Part shown: positions 43,257-55,948 of the stretch, piece by piece
Layout: each line of letters starts with the position of its first letter
How positions within the stretch are numbered: position 1 is the first letter of the stretch
NCBI GenBank assembly: GCA_033032865.1
Contig: JAWHQI010000068.1
Span: 7,502,001 to 7,566,000, forward strand
Reading direction: 5' to 3'
Length of the DNA: 64,000 nt
Origin: Dactylorhiza incarnata
Lineage: Eukaryota; Streptophyta; Magnoliopsida; Asparagales; Orchidaceae
The notes under the pieces: generated by a model
What the model saw: only the letters and a program-made list of their open reading frames with translations
What the model was told of the DNA's origin: nothing
The model's database searches: none
Made by a program: the position numbers and the translations under genes

Positions 43257-43709
43257 CACGCCCTCGGACACGCCCGTGTCCAAGGGCGTGTTCAATAATT
43301 TCTGATAATTTTCATTTCTGTCTTTTTTCCAGCTCAAACATCAAGTCACGCCCTCGGTCACGCCCGTGACCGAGGTCGTGTACTTGGTCACGCCCGTGTT
43401 GGATGTTCAGCCAGATTCAAGCCCAAATGTCAATGTCACGCCCAATGTCACGGCCGTGATCGGGTCACGCCCGTGACCGAGGCCGTGACTCAACAAAGCT
43501 TCCAGAAAACCAAAGGACACGTCAGGTGTCACGCCCAGTTCAAGCTCAAGCCTGCCGACATCGAACACGCCCGTGTTCCTTAGAACACGCCCGTGTACTT
43601 CCAAAGTCGCCGATCAAACCTTCTAGATGCCAGCCTGGATCCAGCTGTTCTGGCTATTCGCACCCCAAGCCGTGTCACGCCCTCAGACACGCCCGTGACC
43701 GAGGGCGTG
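43257..43709. repeat. CACGCCC/GGGCGTG palindrome islands, left LTR of L
   Basis: Long hairpins lie at 43257-43290, 43347-43380 and 43676-43709, with CACGNNCGTG cores between (43389, 43449, 43466, 43566, 43586). The array stops 18 bases before the TATA box. The right LTR has the same array at 48419-48871. Confidence 0.92.
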
Positions 43710-43727
43710 TAATTCCAAAATTTTGCC

Positions 43728-43735
43728 TATAAATA
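43728..43735 (+). promoter_or_regulatory. TATA box, left LTR of L
   Basis: CTATAAATAGAGGCC is a textbook plant TATA context. The right-LTR copy is at 48890-48897. Confidence 0.8.
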
Positions 43736-44454
43736 GAGGCCGACCCCCTCATCAATTCCCCCTCTTGGAACCTCTTGGAACCTCTTGGAACCTCTTGGCT
43801 CCTAATGGATTGCCCTTTTGGGTGATCTTCCACAATATTTTGTCCACTGTTTGTATTTTTTTTATTATTTTCTTTTTTATGTAATTAATTAGGTGTTTAT
43901 TTTATTTTCTTTTTGTAATATAAATGTTGCAATTAAATGTTTTTAATTTTGTAATTTTATTTCCTGTAAACCCCGTTATTATGGCAATAAATAAATTTAG
44001 TTTTTTCGTGCATTCGTAGCGTAATTTCAAATTCTGCAATTTCATATTTCTGCACCGTATTTCAATTCATAACTTAGCTTTATTTCCGCACTTCAATTTT
44101 CGCAATTTTTCTTTCTTTAGCTAGATTTATTCGTCGCCATAAAATCGGTTTTCTCGCTTATATTCGAATTTATGCGTCGTCATAATTTTTCATTCTTTTC
44201 TTCCTTGACACGGTAGTTTAGAATGGGATATTCGGGCTGCGTTTAAAATCGCTTCAAAGCGAGCGTTTTTCTCTCGTAATGCTTTCTTCGTTTTCGTATT
44301 TTCACTTTATGTTTTTATTATTCGTGTTTTTGTTGTTTTATGTTTTAATCATTTTCGTTTCCGTCATTTTTTTTTTCGTTGTCATTACTTTTTAATTCGT
44401 GTTTTTGTTTTCGTTATTTCGTTTAATAGCTTAGTTTTATTTCATTATTGCAAT

Positions 44455-44842
44455 GCATTTATTTCCCGCCTATCCATTTGGATAGGACTCGTCCTGCATT
44501 TATTTCCCGTCTACCCGTTTGGGTAGAACTTGCGCTGCATTTATTTCCCGTCTACCCGTTTGGGTAGAACTTGCTCACGCATTTATTTCCCCTCTACCTA
44601 TTTGGGTAGGGATTGCATTTCTTTAATTCCTGCAATTTATCGCTTTCATTTCAATTTCGTAGAGTGTGTGCGTTTTAATTTAGTGCGTCCTTTTTGTCTT
44701 TTCTATCGCTTTTCTTGGTTTTTGCTAAACGCACACCAAGCCCGCGATTGTTATGTTATCATTTTTCGTTTTCAAATTAATGCACTTATTATTGTATTAT
44801 CGCTTTTCTTGGTTTTTGCTAGACGCACACCAAGCCCGCGAT
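44455..44842 (+). repeat. Covarying hairpin repeats in the transcribed LTR region of L
   Basis: Four tandem units begin GCATTTATTTCCC. Their hairpins are 44469-44486 (CCTATCC-ATTT-GGATAGG), 44510-44527 and 44551-44568 (TCTACCC-GTTT-GGGTAGA) and 44593-44610 (TCTACCT-ATTT-GGGTAGG). Two larger nested hairpins, 44705-44748 and 44799-44842, pair ATCGC with GCGAT and CTTGG with CCAAG. All are repeated 5162 bases downstream in the other LTR. Confidence 0.85.
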
Positions 44843-45072
44843 TGTTATCATTGTTTTTAATTAATGCATAAACTTTCATCTATTTTTATATCGGATAAAA
44901 CAATACGCGTAGCTCGAAGTAACAATACTCGACGGGACCCAGGACCAATACGACTATGTTATGATATTTTCATCATATATATACTACACGCGATAGGTGC
45001 GCTTGCCTCTTAGCAAATTAAATAAAATTATTTTCTTACCGAATCTATTTCGGGAAAATAATTTTCCTATCA

Positions 45073-48000
45073 AGTTTTTGGCGCCGTTGCCGGGGACATT
45101 CATCGATATTGCGAAAAAAGTTTACGTTATTGATTTTATCATATTTAAAAAAGCCAAAAAAATTAGAAAACCCCAAAAACTCAAAAATATTTGTTTTTTG
45201 ATTTTATCATCTTCAAAAACTCAAAAAAAAAATTAAAAAACACTAAAAATTTCAAAAATATATGCTTTTGTATTTTCATCATCTTTAAAAAATCCAAAAA
45301 AAAATAAAAAAACCCAAAAAAAAAAAAAAAACTCAAAAATATTTGTTCTTTATTTTTATCATCTTTAAAAACTTCAAAAAAAAAATAATTAAAAACCCCA
45401 AAAAAAAAAAAATGATTTCTATTTTATTTTCATTAAAGTTTAAAATGCATATTTAACAAAATCAAATAATATTTTAATTAAAATAACAAAATAATGGAAA
45501 ACTTTGAAACATAAATCTTAAAGAATTATTGGAATTTTTGAGATAGAATAATAGGTAGTTTTCTCGAAGTAGGAGTACTCGGCAGACCCGCGAGGGGATT
45601 TTTGTCGATATTTTGAAAAGGGGAAACCCTATTACTTTTATCCTTGGATTTCACTTCTTCTTCTTTGATTTTTATTTTAAAATTTCTCTTTATTTTTATT
45701 TTTATAAAGTATAAAGGTTTTTATAAATATGCATATTTGAAAAATGATGAAAATTGATTTAGGAAACTCCAAAAAAAAAATAATAATATGTGGTTTTACT
45801 TTATTTATATATTTCATGCTTTTTGTAAATATAGAAAAACCCAAAATCATATATGATTTTTCTTTCTTTGTTTTTTCTCTTCTTTTTTTATACTTATTTT
45901 TGTATGTATATAAATATACATATAAGAAAAAAAATATATGATGAAAAATTCTTAAAGAAAATCCAAAAAAAAAATTTACTTAATGTATTTTCATTTTCTT
46001 TTTCTTTTTGTTCTTTTCCTTTTTATCCCTTATTTTTACTTAATATGTATATATGTAATAAAATTAAAAATCAAAAAAATTTATTATGATAAAAACTTAT
46101 CTTAGAAAAATTCAACAAATTAATATAATTTTGTATCTTTCTTTTCTTTTTGTAAATATCTTTTTCCTTTCTTTCTTTATTTCTTATTTTTATTTTTAGG
46201 TTTTATATATTTTTTATCTTATTCAAAATCCAAAAAAATAATGAAAATATTAAAATCCAAAAAAATATATATATAGTTCTACTTTATTTTTGTAACTTAG
46301 AAAAATAAGAAAAAGAAATAAAAAACTTATATATTTATATACGATTTTAGCATTTTTACCTCCCCCCCCCCTCTCTTTTGTAAATAACATTTTGTTATTT
46401 TGTTTTAACATTTTTTGCAGGTATTAATCCGGTAATCCGTCTCCAAAATAGGGGCGTGCTTTTTCCCCCCTTGTATTTTATTTTCCCTCTTTTTTAATGC
46501 TTATGTACATATATAATTAGAATTGTTCCTCATACTTAATTTCAACATTGGGGACAATGTTGATCTTTAAGTATGGGGGTGTTTAGCTCTTTTTGTAATT
46601 ATTTTTGCCCCTCTCATATTAGAAAAAACCAAAAAATAATAATAATAATAAATTTTATATGTTGCAACATCTTTGTAATAATGTCATAACAAAAATGTGT
46701 TGCAACATCTTTGTTCCTCTTTTCACTTACAAAAAAAAAAAAATCTAATATGTAAATAGGAAATAAAATTGAAAAATCCATAAAAATTATATAAATCAAA
46801 AAAATTGATGAAAAAAGTTATAAAAATTTTGTTATAACAAAATCCTCACACTTTTGTCATAACACAAAAAATATATATTTTCTTCTCCTTTTTCTCTCTT
46901 TCTTTCTTCTTTTCTTTGTTTTGTATTAATGTACATGTTTTTAATAAAATTAAAAATCAAAAAAAAATTTTGATGAAAAAAAATATATTAAAAAAAAAAA
47001 AACCAAAAAAGTATTTTGTATGTTTTTTTTTACTCTTCTTAATTTTTCTTCTTTCTTTTTGTTACTTTATTTTTATTAAGTGTTAATATATGTAATTTGT
47101 TATAAAAAATAAAAATAAAAAATCACAAAAAATCAAAAAAAAAAATATCATATCTTAAAAACACCAAAAAATTTTTGATGAAAAGAAAAACTTATCAAAA
47201 AAACTCCAAAAATAGAATAAAAACCCCTACTTAGCTTTTTGTTATTTCTAAGGCTATGTAGAGTTTATCTTTAAGCGTTTTTCACTATTTTTGATTTGCT
47301 AAAACCATTTTATTTGCATCATAGTTTGTAAATTTAAATCAAGGAATTTTGGTAGTAAAGAATTTCTTGTGATTTTAATTTAATTTGAGAACAAAACTTT
47401 TAGCACTACCTCGAGTTAACCCTAAATAGATTCGTTTTTGTATTATATTGGCAAACCATCTTTAGATTCAATTATTCTAACTCGAACTTGTGAAACTTTA
47501 GGAATATTCTAATCTACTAAATTTTGCTCTCAAATACTCTTTTATTACTCTAGTTTTTCTTTTGAAACCCTCACCCCTTTAGCTTGGCATAAAAAGTAAA
47601 AGAAGACGTTTTAAAAGAAATCCTGTGTCAATGGGAATAAAAAGATTCCGTAAACACAGGCACCCAATATTGTTAAAAGAAATCTCGTGTCAATGGGAAT
47701 AAAAAATAAAATTCCGTAAACACGGGCATTGGGTTAAGTTTAAAAAGATTTCAATTATCCCGCGTAAACCAACGCTGGGAACCAAAGCAAAACCACCAAA
47801 AAGGTGGGGTGAGAGGATTAAATCCATCACCCCTAATCCAAGCACTCTTCTTTTTGTCAGGGCTACCCTTTTTCCCTACCCCTTAGCCAATAAAATTGTA
47901 AGCTAGATTTTAATTTAAAAAGTTTGCGAGAGCATAATTAGTAGGTTTTATTTATTCTTAAAAATTTTCTTAAAAAAGTTAAAGTTTTATATAATTCTAT

Positions 48001-48252
48001 TTTAATTAAAAGGTGCCAAAAACTGCAATATTCGACGCTATTTAACTAACTTTAGAAGTTTCGCTAAAACTTTTTCGCTCTTTTTAAATTATCTTCACAA
48101 TTTAGGACTTACCTCTTTAAATCTCCTAAATTTATTTCGATCTCACTTTTGATTAAATAAAATTTTTTAGTAAATTAGAAATTTTATTAAACGTCTTATA
48201 GGTATCCCTTACTTTTGCTCTGGAATAGCAAAAGCTTAAGTATGGGGGTGTT
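45073..48252 (+). other. Non-coding interior of L
   Basis: PBS TGGCGCCGTTGCCGGGGA at 45079-45096. Then about 3.1 kb of strongly AT-rich sequence with recurring short blocks (AAAATCCAAAAAA, TTTATTTTCATCATCTTTAAAAA) at 45115-45415 and later. A leader motif TTCTCGAAGTAGGAGTACTCGG lies at about 45559-45580. A PPT-like AAGTATGGGGGTG lies inside at 46569-46581 and the terminal one at 48237-48249. Two imperfect repeats of about 85 bases (CTCGTGTCAATGGG...CCGTAAACACGGGCA) lie at about 47610-47730. Short ORFs here are AT-rich noise. Confidence 0.8.
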
Positions 48253-50234
48253 TGATAAATAGAAAATATACGCATTTTTCTATATAGTTTTTAGTATAGT
48301 TTTAATTAAATTTGTAAATAATATATGTAAATTAATGAATAAAATGTTTGTTTTTGCTATTTTTGTTTTTAACTTAGTTTTATTTTCATTTTATAAATTT
48401 TCTGTAATTTTGTTAAGTCACGCCCTCGGACACGCCCGTGTCCAAGGGCGTGTTCAATAATTTCTGATAATTTTCATTTCTGTCTTTTTTCCAGCTCAAA
48501 CATCAAGTCACGCCCTCGGTCACGCCCGTGACCGAGGTCGTGTACTTGGTCACGCCCGTGTTGGATGTTCAGCCAGATTCAAGCCCAAATGTCAATGTCA
48601 CGCCCAATGTCACGGCCGTGATCGGGTCACGCCCGTGACCGAGGCCGTGACTCAACAAAGCTTCCAGAAAACCAAAGGACACGTCAGGTGTCACGCCCAG
48701 TTCAAGCTCAAGCCTGCCGACATCGAACACGCCCGTGTTCCTTAGAACACGCCCGTGTACTTCCAAAGTCGCCGATCAAACCTTCTAGATGCCAGCCTGG
48801 ATCCAGCTGTTCTGGCTATTCGCACCCCAAGCCGTGTCACGCCCTCAGACACGCCCGTGACCGAGGGCGTGTAATTCCAAAATTTTGCCTATAAATAGAG
48901 GCCGACCCCCTCATCAATTCCCCCTCTTGGAACCTCTTGGAACCTCTTGGAACCTCTTGGCTCCTAATGGATTGCCCTTTTGGGTGATCTTCCACAATAT
49001 TTTGTCCACTGTTTGTATTTTTTTTATTATTTTCTTTTTTATGTAATTAATTAGGTGTTTATTTTATTTTCTTTTTGTAATATAAATGTTGCAATTAAAT
49101 GTTTTTAATTTTGTAATTTTATTTCCTGTAAACCCCGTTATTATGGCAATAAATAAATTTAGTTTTTTCGTGCATTCGTAGCGTAATTTCAAATTCTGCA
49201 ATTTCATATTTCTGCACCGTATTTCAATTCATAACTTAGCTTTATTTCCGCACTTCAATTTTCGCAATTTTTCTTTCTTTAGCTAGATTTATTCGTCGCC
49301 ATAAAATCGGTTTTCTCGCTTATATTCGAATTTATGCGTCGTCATAATTTTTCATTCTTTTCTTCCTTGACACGGTAGTTTAGAATGGGATATTCGGGCT
49401 GCGTTTAAAATCGCTTCAAAGCGAGCGTTTTTCTCTCGTAATGCTTTCTTCGTTTTCGTATTTTCACTTTATGTTTTTATTATTCGTGTTTTTGTTGTTT
49501 TATGTTTTAATCATTTTCGTTTCCGTCATTTTTTTTTTCGTTGTCATTACTTTTTAATTCGTGTTTTTGTTTTCGTTATTTCGTTTAATAGCTTAGTTTT
49601 ATTTCATTATTGCAATGCATTTATTTCCCGCCTATCCATTTGGATAGGACTCGTCCTGCATTTATTTCCCGTCTACCCGTTTGGGTAGAACTTGCGCTGC
49701 ATTTATTTCCCGTCTACCCGTTTGGGTAGAACTTGCTCACGCATTTATTTCCCCTCTACCTATTTGGGTAGGGATTGCATTTCTTTAATTCCTGCAATTT
49801 ATCGCTTTCATTTCAATTTCGTAGAGTGTGTGCGTTTTAATTTAGTGCGTCCTTTTTGTCTTTTCTATCGCTTTTCTTGGTTTTTGCTAAACGCACACCA
49901 AGCCCGCGATTGTTATGTTATCATTTTTCGTTTTCAAATTAATGCACTTATTATTGTATTATCGCTTTTCTTGGTTTTTGCTAGACGCACACCAAGCCCG
50001 CGATTGTTATCATTGTTTTTAATTAATGCATAAACTTTCATCTATTTTTATATCGGATAAAACAATACGCGTAGCTCGAAGTAACAATACTCGACGGGAC
50101 CCAGGACCAATACGACTATGTTATGATATTTTCATCATATATATACTACACGCGATAGGTGCGCTTGCCTCTTAGCAAATTAAATAAAATTATTTTCTTA
50201 CCGAATCTATTTCGGGAAAATAATTTTCCTATCA
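48253..50234 (+). repeat. 3' LTR of L
   Basis: It is 1982 bp, the same length and landmarks as the 5' LTR with all positions offset by 5162. Palindrome islands 48419-48871, TATA 48890-48897, hairpin repeats 49617-50004. Confidence 0.95.
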
Positions 50235-50239
50235 CTAAC

Positions 50240-50898
50240 GCTCCGCGATAGAGTGATAACCTTCCTTCAACCAATATCTCCTTCCATATTTTCTCCTCAA
50301 TCATATGCAGACGGGAGGATTCCAAAAGCTACCGCCGGGCGGTAGAGATGCTGCGTCGTGGTAGAGCATGCTAAATATGCATCCCGCCAATCATTCCTTT
50401 TTCTCCACTGTTTCCTTCCCGTCAATTGTTTCTATTTATGTTAGTGCCAACGGTAGTGTTAACACTCAGCGGTAGAGCAATTCTCTTTTCGTCGAACGCA
50501 TCTTCGTCGAACGGCCTCACATTTCGTCGAATGCAATTTTCATTTCGTTGGACTCAATTTTATCGATCGCTAGCGCTAGCGGTAATGCTAACACAGTTTC
50601 ATTTCGCCGAATGACAGTTTCGTCGAACGCCAGTTCGTCGAACGTCATCTTCTTTCGTCGAACACCATTTCATCGAGCGCATCTCATTTTGTCGGACTGC
50701 GAGCGCCAGCGGTAGTGTTACCGCGCCGCGGTATCAACAGAGAATCATCTTGATGTCGCTTCGACGTCTTTATTTTTCACACTCCTTTGGGGATTGAATG
50801 TTGAAGATCCTGCACACTATAAACACAATGCAACTATGATCAAATACAAAAGGATTTGTTATTGTCAAACCAAGAGATGCGGAAAGCATGTTCCAACA
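50240..50898 (-). repeat. 3' LTR of F, segment right of L
   Basis: It continues the F LTR after L and ends GCATGTTCCAACA. CTACCGC/GCGGTAG-type islands lie at 50328-50372, 50440-50475, 50569-50600 and 50697-50740, with repeated TTCGTCGAA words between (50490-50690). The PPT (AAAAGGGGAGTT on the minus strand) abuts at 50899. Confidence 0.87.
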
Positions 50899-53800
50899 AA
50901 CTCCCCTTTTGATAATAACAAATCCCTTTAGAAAGAAATAGTTCAAAATATAGAAATTGTGTTTATTAAAAAGGATAAGCATGAAATTTAAGACATGCGC
51001 AAATGCTCCCCCTAAATGAATGCTTACCCTAAGTGAATTCTCTCCCTACAACAAAAATTCCTTTGAACTTGACTCCCCAAACATGTGAATTTCATTCAAA
51101 TTTATTCTCCCCCTTTTGGTATTATCAAAAGAGGGTGGAGAGAAAGTCAAACATTAATGTGTACAATAAATGTGTAGTGAGGGAATGAACATGATAAATA
51201 GTTAAACGCTTAGGAAAAAATACAATATATAGGAGTGAAAATAGGGAATGTGAAGAAATTGTCATAAGGAAACCACTTGTTGGAAAAACATATTCATGAT
51301 CGAGCGTACAAGTAGTAAAGAGGTGGAAAGCATGAAGAAATATATTTTTGAAGTGAACATCTATGTAAGAATGGTGAAGCATAGTAGATGATTAAGAGTT
51401 TTAGACAAAAAATAGATGTTGTAGCAATTTAAGTACACAAAATGATTTCAGTTGCAACATAACCATAAACTTGTTTTGAAAGGTAAGCAATAAAGAGTAC
51501 ACATGGCGTAGCAGAAAAAAACATGTAAGCATGATACAACATATCAAGTCAAGATAGAATAATACAATGTCTTAAATTGAGAAATCAAATACACTTATAC
51601 ATTGTATTGATCTTGCAAAGCTATCTAGTGCATTTACTTAAGAATTTAGAGAATACATATAGATATGCAATAGACTCCAATTCTCATTAGTAGAAGGCTT
51701 ACAGGTGATAATGATGTGTACAAAATAGTGTTTTTGATAAAAGTATACATATGAGTTAATCAAAACACATGACATGTATAATGGAATAAATACAACATTA
51801 TTAAAAATGCATTCTTAGAGTTACTTCTACCCATAAAGCTATATAAATTTTTCAATGCACATAGAAAAGTAGTACAACTACCAAGGTGCTCTGCACACAC
51901 AATGCTTATTAAGACTTATCAGGGTGCAAAGTAGTGCTTGGGAATCACAATTATTATTTTGAATTTTGGTTATTTGTGATCCGGTGGACAGGAAGAAGTA
52001 GTGTAAAAAGAAGTGTTTGCAACAGGGCACTTTACAATTCTCTCCAAGGTGCTCAACCTCACAATGCTCATTAAGACTTATCAGGAGGGTGATTAGTGCT
52101 TGGTGGAGTTATCTTTGTCAATTATTCATTTGAATTTTTTGCTTAACGACAAAGGTCTCCGAATTCACTTGTATGTGCAAAAATGTTTTTTGGAAAAGTC
52201 TCACTTCTTCAAAAAATAGGTGCATGAAAAAGATTCTCAATTGTGGTGTAGGTAAAACTAAGCATGCATATCAGTAATATTAGGTTGTTACACTACAAAA
52301 TCATGTAAGAATAGATTAAATTCATATATAGTTTATCAAAAATGTGAGTGAATAAATCATTATCAAATATAAACCATTTACTCATACATAGAGGCTTGCT
52401 ATGCAATACTACACATGATTTCTATAATCAATTTCAAAGAACACAAAAGATAATGATCAAGGCATGATACAAAACTATGTTATTAAGATACTTGAAATAG
52501 AGAATGAAACATTGTATTCTAAACTTGGCAAGATAAACCATATCATGCTTGAAACATTAAAAATTACATCAGTTTTTATAAATTTTAAGTTTTTCAAAAG
52601 AAAAAAAAGAAAACAAATAAAAAGCATGTTTTTGTTGTTTTAATTGGTTTTTCAATTTTGTAGTTGTTTTGATATATAGAAAAGCAAAGCATGTTTTTGG
52701 TTGGATTTTGATTTATTTTATAGATTGTTTTTTATTTTTAGAATTTCAACAGAAAATGACAGGAACTGGAAAAAAAAAAAGAAAAAGAAACTGGAAATTC
52801 AGAAATACCTACTACCGCCAGCGGTACCCAGCTATCGCCGGGCGGTAGTGACAGAACTCGAATTTTGGGGAAAACGTGAAATTTTTCAAAAATTTTCTTT
52901 TGAATATATTTGTGCAGATTAGTGACAATGGAGTTCAGCAAAGAAATCAGACATATGCATACACAAAAATGCAGATTTTGCAAGTTTAAGCTAATATGTC
53001 CAAAACCCCAAATTCTAGCCTAAGGTGTCACAATACACTTTTAAAATACTTGTGTTTTTCACATGCATGAGAGTTCAGAAATAGATAATATGAAAAACAT
53101 AAGATAACATGTTTGAGCACAAATATGCATGAGTGAAATGACATAAATAAGTGAAATAATATTCATGCAATGTATACAATATAAGTATGTCTAAGATCAA
53201 GATACCCTATCAACATGTCTACACTCTGACCCCATACTAAGTGACAGATGGGCATGAGGAGCTGCACGCATGCCATAGGTTGGGGTGTTAATCCCACTTG
53301 CATACAAAAGATAATGCTCAACCTAGAACACTTTCCCCCCAGTGTCTCGCAAGGCCCCACTAGAACCCTTCCCGGTTAAGGACAAGACATGACTTAGCGG
53401 TTAGGTTTCTAATGCACACAATACTACGCCCTCGCTATAGTGAGACACATAATGTGGTTGAATGATCATGGGCATACTAAGCATTTAATCTTATTGAACC
53501 AAATTTGAAACTATGGCTTTTATGCGAGATTATTTTCTTATTAGATTTGATTTTAAAGCAACATAGTTATTATGAATTTTAACTTTCAATTATTTTTCTT
53601 TAAGATTGATTTATTATGGCATCATTAGATAACTAACATGAAAGATAGTATTGATTAGTTGATAATGCTAGAAAGAAGAGTTTGATAACAATTTTCTGAT
53701 GTAAGATTTATTGCGTTAATGTTGCATGTAGTCAAACCTAGTCATTCAAATTTTGGACATAGAATGAAGTGATGATTATAGTTAATTTATTATTTTAGAT

Positions 53801-54841
53801 ATAAAGATGATTCAATGATCTTCAAATAAATGAGATACATGCAAAACATAATTGATTCATATAATGGTCATGATCACAAACTATTTGATGGAATCAATAG
53901 GATCTTTTGTAGATTTTTAATATTTGAGTTAAAAAGATCTATTGAATTGGCAGGTTTATTATACATGATCATGAATTTTAACACATAGGAATTATATACT
54001 CATAATTAATTGTTCATGATGATATAAATGAGATATTATTAAAGAATATTCATATTCATCCTTTTTGAATGATTAGAGAGAGATATTATAAGGTGAAAAC
54101 TTAAGATAAATGTAAAGAGAAATATTTTTGGTTATTTTAGAAAGGTTTTGTGAATTTTCTCTTTGATTTTTGAAATCTTAAATAAATCACGTATATATCT
54201 AGTTTATGAAAGCATAGTGATGATAAAGGTAATACAATAATTTTTTAGAAAATAATATTTTAGATAAATTAGTATTTAGGAAAATTATGCTACCGTCAGC
54301 GTTAGAACCTAACGTCAGGCGCTAGCAACAGAGTTGAGATTTTTTATTTAAACACAAATGATTTTTGCAATTTTTCAATTCCGATTTGACATGATTATGA
54401 TTAATCATACTAGGGGTAATCAAAATGACGCAAATATATTAAATACCTAAGCAAAACTTGCGCATTTTATAAATTTAGCCTAATACCCCTAAAATACCTT
54501 TTAAATCCATTTCGACAATTATTTCATTAGTCTTAATAATACATAACAAATTTAGGATTTAATTTATATATAACTTTCATAGGAAATGGATCTAGAAGAA
54601 AAATCATAAAAAGGATAAGTAGATCACTTGAAAAATGATATGACTTTAAATTCAACTTTATTGAATTTGATTTATTTATGAATTTTGGTTTAATATGTGA
54701 AAGTCATATCACAAGTTATATAAAGTGATCATATCATGATGGTTCAACAAAAAGGAAAAAAAAGTAGGTTATGCATATCATGAAGTAGAATAATGATATT
54801 TCATTTTTAGTTGATTTCTACTTCATGCAAATGATTGGATA
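50899..54841 (-). other. Non-coding interior of F
   Basis: About 3.9 kb, AT-rich, no pol domain detectable on either strand. It holds the LTR-adjacent PPT (50899-50912) and a second purine/pyrimidine motif CTCCCCCTTTTGGTATTATC near 51109-51128. A direct repeat of about 110-130 bases (GCTTATTAAGACTTATCAGG type) lies at about 51880-51990 and 52038-52160. Isolated GCGGTAG-type islands occur at 52810-52848 and 54290-54332. A less AT-rich patch lies at 53190-53460. Confidence 0.7.
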
Positions 54842-55048
54842 CTAATGAATGAGAGATTTAGGTATCCAAAGAGGACCGGGTGTGACGGTTCCTTTGGGTA
54901 CCCAAATACATAATGTTTGCTTTTGGGGTGATAGTGATGAATGGGCCCTTTTGAGTGGAGTTAGTGTTTCATATTTAACTTTGGGCCGCCATTCAAACAT
55001 TGGTTTAATGTTACTTTTATTTGTCAAATTTCCATGATGATTTTGCAA
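54842..55048 (-). pseudogene. Element F gag/pol-junction remnant (WVPKG motif)
   Basis: A minus-strand frame of 68 codons contains KQTLCIWVPKGTVTPGPLWIPK. This WVPKG...PLWIPK style is familiar from the region before protease in SIRE/Maximus-type copia elements. It is followed (towards lower coordinates) by non-coding DNA, so the pol portion was lost here. Short and partial; the family call is from memory of the motif. Confidence 0.5.
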
Positions 55049-55052
55049 AACA

Positions 55053-55945
55053 TTATTTATAGGAAATTTGTTTTATCTTTAAGTTTATGTTGGGAGAAAG
55101 ACGATGTTGTAAATGATAATGATTTGGAATTTCATTTTCAAGCATTTGATATTTTTTATTTCCTTTGTTAGGCTTAGACATATTATGAAAATTCTCTTTT
55201 AACTTGCTTTTGGAATTTGCTTGAAATTGTTGATTTGTGTGTTGAGATTTTTTCTTTATAATTTCCTTAAGCAAGTTGACTTTAGTTTCCAATTCATAAT
55301 TCTTAACTTTAAGATTATGCCTTGCTTTATTATAGGCTATTGTGCTATTTTTAAGAGTGGATACAATATACTCAATATGATTTTGATAATTGTTTCTAAA
55401 TCCTTCAAATGTTTCATCCATCTCTTTAATTTCAATTTATAGTCTTTACACTTAACACAATCCTTTTTCAAGGATGAATTTTCTAAACATAATCTTTCAT
55501 TTTGTTCTTTTATAAAAAGAAGTTCCTTTTCAAGTTCCTTGCATTTTTCATTTAAATCATTAAATTCTATACAAGGTGTAATGTTTTCTACTAAGGAGCC
55601 ATGAATAGAACTAGATAAATTAGAATTTGATTCTTCATTAATTTTTGCCTTTAAATTTTTATTTTCTAAGCGCAAATGTTTATTAGCATTTTTTTATTTC
55701 TTAATTTTGTGCTTTGTAGTTTGAAGCAATTGTAATATAGAAATAGAATTAGATACAATAAGAGATTTTGATTTCCTTACAGTGCTTGTGGATGAGGCAA
55801 GATTTGAACATATTGTTCCTTTGTCTTCTTCATCTTCCTCTTCCAAACAAGAGTTTCCATCATCCTTTCCGCTTGATGAGCATTCTATGGATCCATCATT
55901 TGAGTAAATTTCTTGAATATTTGTGCAAACTTGTATGTTCTCCAC
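55053..55945 (-). pseudogene. Element F gag C-terminal half, acidic linker and coiled coil, broken
   Basis: The frame (VENIQVCTNIQEIYSNDGSIECSSSGKDDGN, then EEEDEEDKGT) carries a TAA at 55694-55696 and continues in frame into a strongly helical Glu/Lys/Leu segment (LENKNLKAKINEESN, NEKCKELEKELLFIKEQNERLCLENSSLKKDC). A frame change near 55420 leads to ETFEGFRNNYQNHIEYIVSTLKN and LETKVNLLKEIIKKKSQ. A long coiled coil in this position is common in SIRE-like gags. No zinc knuckle is visible. Confidence 0.65.
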
Positions 55946-55948
55946 TTC

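Larger units (their letters stand above)
43091..45072 (+). repeat. 5' LTR of L
   Basis: It runs TGATAAATAG...CCTATCA. In order: AT-rich start; CACGCCC palindrome islands (43257-43709); TATA box 43728-43735; CCTCTTGGAA short tandem repeat (43764-43802); then a transcribed part with hairpin repeats (44455-44617 and 44705-44842). No protein gene is credible here. Confidence 0.95.
43086..50239 (+). mobile_element. Element L: LARD-type non-coding LTR retrotransposon, very young
   Basis: The TSD CTAAC at 43086-43090 and 50235-50239 brackets LTRs 43091-45072 and 48253-50234, both exactly 1982 bp, with no difference in the stretches I compared. A tRNA-Asp PBS (45079-45096) and a PPT (48240-48252) fix the plus orientation. 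The 3.2-kb interior has no credible ORF. The PBS type, the CACGCCC palindromes and the LTR end link L to the A-type Athila elements that may mobilise it. Confidence 0.92.

Noticed and set aside
43407..43732. Small ORFs repeated identically at 48569-48894
   Set aside because: They lie in the palindrome array of L's LTRs on both strands and duplicate only because the LTR is duplicated.
43760..43805. CCTCTTGGAA repeat as a separate regulatory array
   Set aside because: Four short copies just after the TATA box; too short to separate from ordinary slippage, so listed only within the LTR.
45700..47220. Several ORFs rich in Phe, Ile, Lys and Tyr in the L interior
   Set aside because: Extreme AT-richness produces them; no domain, and L is non-coding throughout.
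54849..55037. Plus-strand ORF MRDLGIQRGPGVTVPLGTQ
   Set aside because: Antisense to the WVPKG remnant, which is the meaningful frame.
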